Below, piece by piece: positions 60,032 to 64,000 of a DNA stretch of 64,000 nt. The position numbers and the translations under genes are program-made. Numbering within the stretch: the stretch's first letter is position 1; each line of letters starts with the position of its first letter. The notes beneath the pieces were generated by a model, which was given only the letters and a program-made list of their open reading frames with translations, searched no databases and was not told the DNA's origin. The stretch comes from Symsagittifera roscoffensis (lineage: Eukaryota; Xenacoelomorpha; Acoela; Convolutidae): NCBI RefSeq assembly GCF_963678635.1, contig NC_087066.1, positions 6,105,954-6,169,953 of the forward strand. Direction: 5' to 3'.

Positions 60032-60338
60032 ACAACTCGAGTCTCCTGCTGTAGTCTATCGCGTATATTGACTCAGCCGTTGGCGTCTTCGCTTCCCGAT
60101 ACTTCGTTATATTCTCTTCTATCCATCTCAGAGCCAGCATCGTACTCACTACCAGGAGCGTCACCTTTTGCCGGTGATCCGGTAATACTATCGACCGAAT
60201 TTCTTCCATATCCCACACCAGGCAGAGGTTCGCGTGATCTGGATACCACACCGTTTGTGCCAGACAGTGGCATGGGCATTCTCCATGGGTGATCTCAATG
60301 CTCCTGAGGTTGCGCTCCCCGAGGCTTCCAAGAGAGAC
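59805..60338 (-). CDS. Island frame E, entered without an ATG
   Basis: An open stretch of 178 codons in the frame one step from its neighbours. It carries a Cys/His cluster (CPCHC followed by C 17 residues later), VLPDHRQKVTLLVVSTMLAL and SRRLELFETACKVFAIP. No ATG lies in its first 40 codons, so it is more likely reached by a frame switch from the 616-codon frame than by its own start. Either a programmed shift or two compensating indels (mutation or assembly error) would explain D to E to F. The Cys/His cluster suggests metal binding but is not assigned. Confidence 0.5.
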   Translation of the reverse strand, partial: VSLGSLGERNLRSIEITHGECPCHCLAQTVWYPDHANLCLVWDMEEIRSIVLPDHRQKVTLLVVSTMLALRWIEENITKYREAKTPTAESIYAIDYSRRLELFETACKVFAIPMEPLEVLSLVSSDTDVLVIHDNERSHEKISKGVSTVPGRDWAGSFQETPVNPSKCDHDRIEESG

Positions 60339-62038
60339 TCAAGCTCCATCATTTTCTCATGCATCGTGTCGTTCTCTTCCATGTTTGGAGCACCCCCCAC
60401 AGGTTTTCCGATCACGTTTTGTCTCTCGTGATCGCTTGTATTCTCACTTTCCAACTTCAAAAGCTCTTCCCCCCAGATTTCACTCAAGTCATCTCTCAAT
60501 TCTTTTGGCACTGTCCCTCGGATTTTTCTCAACAATTTGTGCGAGTGATGCGATACCCGAGCCAACCTCACGCACTTGGGCACTGAGAAGGCCTTGTCTA
60601 CTAATACTCTCTGGCTGGATGCTTCCACCATCGCCATGTGCAGTGGGTAGTGGCTTCCACTCAAATTGGCCATCACTGACCCTATCAGGGATTTCGCGTT
60701 CAATGGCAGGCCATAAGCTTCGCTCATGGGAAATCCCATTTCCGCCTCGAGACCAACCTTCCAGCTCCGGATATGCTTTTGAGTCACCTGCAACACCCCA
60801 GGCCATGATTCCACGCTCAACGCAGTCACTAAATGGTGTTCAGACTCTAGCCTCTCCAGTGACTGCAGACTACACATTCTCGAGAAGAATCCGAGAGCTG
60901 TTGCTATATTCACCGTAGTTCTCGCGTAACACTCCGCCACTATTTGTACTTCACTTTTCTCCCTTTCCGTGATGTCCTCAAACCAAGTTACCAGATCTTC
61001 TTTTTGAAAGGACAGTATCCTGACACATGATCGTCCATCGCAGGTGTGCTCTCCACTCCCACACGTCGAATCCAGACAGCTACCCGGCTCCATCTTCTTT
61101 GCTGACCCAAGATCGTTCGTCTTTTCGCCTGACTCCTTCACCTGAGGTAAGATCAGTTTGTGCACCACACTCAACTTTGCTAGATCTTCATCCTCCGTTG
61201 GTGCTAATCTCACCCGCTCAGTGGTCTCCTCGATCAGGCTCGCGTGGGGATGTGGGCACCAGGAGGGCCTTAGTAACCTCCATACCACTCCCAAGTTCGT
61301 GATCAACAAGCCATTGCCATTACCCATGTTCACTTCAACTCTCTTGTTCGAGCGCGGTATGCTCACCACCTCCGGTGTTTTCTCAAAAATCAGGCCCAGG
61401 CTCGGCCTCTCTCTCTCCACCGCGTCTATTTCCACTATTTTCTCTGTCCAAAACTTCAGCAGCTCCACTACCTCGTGGTTCCTGTGAGCGCCTCCAGCTT
61501 CTGAATCTAAGAAGGGGTTGTAGGCTATCCCCACCACTCCCGACACGTATTGATATTCCCCTTTCTCACTGAGTCTCGAGTACTGCTCCGGCGAGGCCAG
61601 GTTACGGTGAACATCGTGTTCCTGTTCGAATTTCTTGTTGTAAAACCTCCGTACCTCGTCCAGCTTTCTGTGGCTCTCTAGGGATAGTCTGGAGCCATCC
61701 TCCTTTTCTATTCCAGTACTCTGATATACGTTTAAGATGACTGTTGAGACTCTCTTTTCCACGGTTTTACTTCCGCTTGCTCTTTGGTGACACGCCAAGA
61801 TGGTGCTATCAGACATCATTGACATTATCCATCTCACGAAACATGTGGCATCTTTCCTCCTGGCCAGGCTCAAGCCTGAATTATCCCTGGCCACGTGTTG
61901 CATCAGTGCTTGGTACACTTCTAGTTTCTTGCTTCCCAACTTCAACCTGTCATACGAGGTCAGTGTCTCCAACTCTATTCCCACCTGACTCCATGTGAAC
62001 ATCAATTGTCCTGCGGTTCTAACGAAGGGATTCGCCAT
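60188..62038 (-). CDS. Island frame D, 616-codon unknown protein
   Basis: The longest frame of the window. It starts at an ATG (62038) giving MANPFVRTAGQLMFTW. It has a balanced amino-acid composition typical of a folded globular protein, many Trp and Met residues, a Cys-rich patch around residues 325-345 (CLDSTCGSGEHTCDG, SC), and a helical C-terminal part (VPKELRDDLSEIWGEELLKL). The last 50 codons, after about SLLEASG, lie in the overlap with frame E and probably are not the natural C-terminus. I recognise no domain. Its size and position after several smaller frames would fit a capsid-like or replication-associated protein of an element, but nothing in the sequence proves either. Confidence 0.6.
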   Translation of the reverse strand: MANPFVRTAGQLMFTWSQVGIELETLTSYDRLKLGSKKLEVYQALMQHVARDNSGLSLARRKDATCFVRWIMSMMSDSTILACHQRASGSKTVEKRVSTVILNVYQSTGIEKEDGSRLSLESHRKLDEVRRFYNKKFEQEHDVHRNLASPEQYSRLSEKGEYQYVSGVVGIAYNPFLDSEAGGAHRNHEVVELLKFWTEKIVEIDAVERERPSLGLIFEKTPEVVSIPRSNKRVEVNMGNGNGLLITNLGVVWRLLRPSWCPHPHASLIEETTERVRLAPTEDEDLAKLSVVHKLILPQVKESGEKTNDLGSAKKMEPGSCLDSTCGSGEHTCDGRSCVRILSFQKEDLVTWFEDITEREKSEVQIVAECYARTTVNIATALGFFSRMCSLQSLERLESEHHLVTALSVESWPGVLQVTQKHIRSWKVGLEAEMGFPMSEAYGLPLNAKSLIGSVMANLSGSHYPLHMAMVEASSQRVLVDKAFSVPKCVRLARVSHHSHKLLRKIRGTVPKELRDDLSEIWGEELLKLESENTSDHERQNVIGKPVGGAPNMEENDTMHEKMMELESLLEASGSATSGALRSPMENAHATVWHKRCGIQITRTSAWCGIWKKFGR

Positions 62039-62071
62039 CAATGGCGGTGCTGACGAGGGTGTCCTAATTGC

Positions 62072-62377
62072 CTATTCAAAATGATCCTTCAATAAGTTCT
62101 GCCAGGTCCTCTTCAGTTGGTTCGCCAATTCTATCTTGTTGACCTCAGCCTCTTGCTGGGTGGCCCAATTGCGTCGCTTGCGAGCTACTCCACTGTCCAA
62201 CTTCTTCAAGCAGTCTTCCATTTCCTTCAATGTCTCGAGGGCCACCCACCATGGCCGGGAGGTGTTCCTCGTTTTACTCCTCTCCAGTGGATCACTCGTC
62301 ACTTGTTTCCCAGTGGCCTGGTGTCCCTTCGAGACCCATTCCTTGCCGACATCCACTTCCCATGTCTGTCGGTTCGT
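62072..62377 (-). CDS. Island frame C, small basic helical protein
   Basis: About 101 codons from the preceding stop, 94 from a GTG; no early ATG. Basic and helical: VALETLKEMEDCLKKLDSG, RKRRNWATQQEAEV, NQLKRTWQNLLKDHFE. It ends in TAG and is in the same frame as the following 616-codon protein, with only 11 codons between. It may be the C-terminal part of a longer product that started upstream, since no start codon is evident. Confidence 0.45.
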   Translation of the reverse strand, partial: TNRQTWEVDVGKEWVSKGHQATGKQVTSDPLERSKTRNTSRPWWVALETLKEMEDCLKKLDSGVARKRRNWATQQEAEVNKIELANQLKRTWQNLLKDHFE

Positions 62378-62388
62378 TTAACCTCTCT

Positions 62389-62706
62389 TCACGTTCGTCT
62401 TCTGGGGCTTGAAGTCCTCCTCCGATTTCGAACTGGTCTTCTGAGCTCCGTGTTGCTCTTGTATGCCGCCGTCTTGCATCGCGCCAAAACCATGGGCGCC
62501 GTCTCTCTCAAGTTTCCCTCCAAGACAGCATCCACTGAAGGACTACTCAATCCCTCCACCTCTCTCTTCCTCTTGCGAGTCTTCACATCTCTGCTTGAGG
62601 GTGTTGTCGTTATCATCACTGATTCGACCTCTCTGTCTGCATCCAACCCTTCCAACTCTTGCCTCCCCCCTGCTCGAGCCTTAAGGATATTAGTACTTTT
62701 AATCAT
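62389..62706 (-). pseudogene. Island frame B, displaced C-terminal part of frame A
   Basis: This 105-codon frame begins with residues (MIKSTNILKA) that also occur near the end of frame A, because both copies of the 134-bp duplication encode them. It continues with a basic, Ser/Thr-rich, nuclear-signal-like sequence (VKTRKRKREVE, RRPVRNRRRTSSPRRR). The most economical reading is that B was the C-terminal end of the frame A protein and was put out of frame by the duplication. Confidence 0.55.
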
Positions 62707-62943
62707 ATTACTAGTCCCAACCTTATTCCCTCTTATATCATCAACTATTTTATCTACAGTTTTTTGTTTCAGAGTAGAGCTGTCTTTAATTTTCTCGTCT
62801 CTGGTCCTTGAGCCTTAAGGATATTAGTACTTTTAATCATATTACTAGTCCCAACCTTATTCCCTCTTATATCATCAACTATTTTATCTACAGTTTTTTG
62901 TTTCAGAGTAGAGCTGTCTTTAATTTTCTCGTCTCTGGTCCTT
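62676..62943. repeat. 134-bp perfect or near-perfect tandem duplication
   Basis: The segment starting GAGCCTTAAGGATATTAG at 62676 is repeated from 62810. The period of 134 is not a multiple of three, so it shifts the reading frame of the gene that runs through it. Both copies look identical by eye, implying a very recent event or an assembly duplication. Confidence 0.92.
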
Positions 62944-63989
62944 GATCGTAACTTTCTCAGCTCGACCAGCTTGTTCAGCAGCTCCTTTCTCGCCTTCTCA
63001 TCCAGGCCTGTCCCCATCAGAAGCGGCTCTCTAAACTTCACCACTGCGTCCCACAATTCATCTTTGAATTTGTCCAGCGTAGTCTCGCTACCCACTTCTT
63101 GATTGAACTCATTCAAGAACTTTCGCCAAGCGTCGTCATCCAGAGTCCCCAGGAACATGTCCTTATTTCCTTCGAATGTATTCTTCTCCCTTTCCTCCGA
63201 ACTCAAGAGTATCATCCCCATATTGGAAGTCTCGCTCGCCAATGGCAATTCTAGATTTTTCCGGGGAGACGGGGTCAGAGGTGGAGTGGCAGTGTCTGCC
63301 CAATTCTCTTCGCTCAGGTCTTTCAACAGCTCTTGAGTGGTGAGCTCCTCCCCTGATGGCTTTGGTTCCGGCGTATTCCCCACTTCCATGTCCTCGCCGG
63401 CTTCGCTGAGAGTTTCGTCCATACTCTCTTCTTCTGACTCAACTCTTCTTCTCTCAAGAATTCTCTTGAACCGGTCTTCCACAGGTCCGCTCCTCTTGTC
63501 TCCAGGTGTATCTACCGACAGCGGTGATGGCGTCGCAGGGTCCAATCTCTTATACTCCGTCAGGAACACATACAGCTGACCTGCTGCATCCAGTTCTCTT
63601 CCCTCTTGTCTCATTTCCACCTGTTCCAACCCATAGGGTGCCCTATACTTTCGTGTCGCGAATTTCATGTCGTCCGCCAGTGCAATATGCCCCTCCTTCA
63701 TAATCATCCTGCCATCGTCCCACACTGGCAGCATGTTCTCGAGTCCCTCCTGCTCAAGAGTCCTCAAGACCTTTCGCACCTCATATCCGGGGGGCAGCGA
63801 GCCTCTCATCTTCTTTGCTTGCGTCGTCCACGAATTTATCTTCGCCTCACTAGTGTGGAAATAAACCTCCGCCGTGTAGCCGATGAACAGGGGGTCCCAG
63901 CCATCAGTGAAGTCCTTCTGCAGTTCCTCTGTTGTCGCTCTCGCGAATATGGATGGAACTACTAAGGGACTGTTCATTCCCAAGGTCAT
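62769..63989 (-). CDS. Island frame A, unknown protein (open at the window edge)
   Basis: 406 codons from the first ATG in the window. The frame stays open to base 64000, so the true start may lie outside. A globular N-terminal part (TTEELQKDFTDGWDPLF, YGLEQVEMRQEGRELDAAG) is followed by an acidic Ser/Glu/Pro linker (SEEESMDETLSEAGEDMEV, TPPLTPSPRK) and a helical charged C-terminal part (KDELWDAVVKFREPLLMG, ARKELLNKLVELRKLRSR). The acidic disordered middle between two folded parts resembles phosphoprotein or gag-like architectures but no family is recognised. The last 12 codons arise from the frameshift at the tandem duplication. Confidence 0.6.
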   Translation of the reverse strand: MTLGMNSPLVVPSIFARATTEELQKDFTDGWDPLFIGYTAEVYFHTSEAKINSWTTQAKKMRGSLPPGYEVRKVLRTLEQEGLENMLPVWDDGRMIMKEGHIALADDMKFATRKYRAPYGLEQVEMRQEGRELDAAGQLYVFLTEYKRLDPATPSPLSVDTPGDKRSGPVEDRFKRILERRRVESEEESMDETLSEAGEDMEVGNTPEPKPSGEELTTQELLKDLSEENWADTATPPLTPSPRKNLELPLASETSNMGMILLSSEEREKNTFEGNKDMFLGTLDDDAWRKFLNEFNQEVGSETTLDKFKDELWDAVVKFREPLLMGTGLDEKARKELLNKLVELRKLRSRTRDEKIKDSSTLKQKTVDKIVDDIRGNKVGTSNMIKSTNILKAQGPETRKLKTALL

Positions 63990-64000
63990 CCTCCTGACTA

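Larger units (their letters stand above)
59456..64000 (-). mobile_element. GC-richer island with a chain of unrecognised minus-strand frames
   Basis: Visibly richer in G+C than the rest of the window and almost fully coding on the minus strand: six consecutive long frames separated by at most about 35 bases, or overlapping. Such close-packed, intronless coding is unlike the spliced host genes next door. No reverse transcriptase, integrase, helicase or polymerase motif was recognised, and no terminal repeats are seen because the island leaves the window on the right. The possibilities are an unknown transposon or retroelement, an endogenised viral segment, or recently transferred DNA. The class is inference; the compositional and coding contrast is directly seen. 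Confidence 0.55.

Noticed and set aside
60289-60918. 209-codon plus-strand frame, and several others across 60-64 kb
   Set aside because: Shadows of the longer minus-strand island frames, which show more protein-like composition.

Overview
The window reads as AT-rich nuclear DNA of an animal. Three spliced genes with GT-AG introns are recognisable: a cytosolic inorganic pyrophosphatase, mitochondrial ribosomal protein mL55 (a metazoan mitoribosome subunit) and the centrosomal protein CEP43/FOP. The large number of decayed invertebrate-style mobile elements suggests a soft-bodied, probably marine, invertebrate. I cannot place the phylum. No rRNA, intact tRNA or CRISPR was seen.

Layout. 1-720 (minus) holds a broken family-B DNA polymerase of the Polinton/Maverick kind. 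2541-13330 is a tandem array of a complex unit (about 1.0, 2.4, 3.0, 3.0 and 1.3 kb copies). Each unit carries a conserved perfect hairpin, a second long-stem hairpin and a 65-bp-type minisatellite. The array is interrupted by a decayed Ty3/Gypsy retrotransposon (about 13.49-19.50 kb, minus), which has a near-identical 2.48-kb tandem duplication of its integrase half and an env-like reading frame at its 3' end. The array unit resumes at about 19.51-19.73 kb, and a further diverged copy lies at 58.2-59.1 kb.

20-26 kb is mostly featureless, with short hairpin and tRNA-like repeats and two adjacent plus-strand open frames (24.1-25.35 kb) that I do not recognise. 26.4-30.65 kb (minus) is an almost full-length LINE with an ORF1 with an RNA-binding core, an EEP endonuclease and a reverse transcriptase. 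It lies between two direct copies of a hairpin-ended repeat (25.46 and 30.92 kb; a third, inverted copy is at 39.94 kb). 34.9-36.35 kb (plus) is a second, dead LINE between inverted minisatellite arms.

The gene-bearing part is 38-57.3 kb, all on the minus strand: CEP43 (57279 to 53599, 7 coding exons), MRPL55 (51911 to 51516) and PPA1 (50770 to 38110, 4 coding exons, 291 codons, apparently intact). PPA1 intron 2 is about 10.6 kb because it contains an 8911-bp element (40895-49805). That element has 2.3-kb terminal inverted repeats, AG...CT termini and a perfect 6-bp target duplication. These are Polinton-like ends, but the body carries no recognisable Polinton gene and is full of ACAT-type microsatellite.

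59.46-64.0 kb is compositionally different (visibly GC-richer) and densely coding on the minus strand. A chain of long reading frames (at least 406, 105, about 100, 616, about 178 and about 170 codons) belongs to no family I recognise. One internal 134-bp tandem duplication breaks a frame, and two further frame switches occur near its end. It runs off the right edge. This is the best candidate for a previously undescribed mobile element, endogenous viral element or transferred gene cluster.
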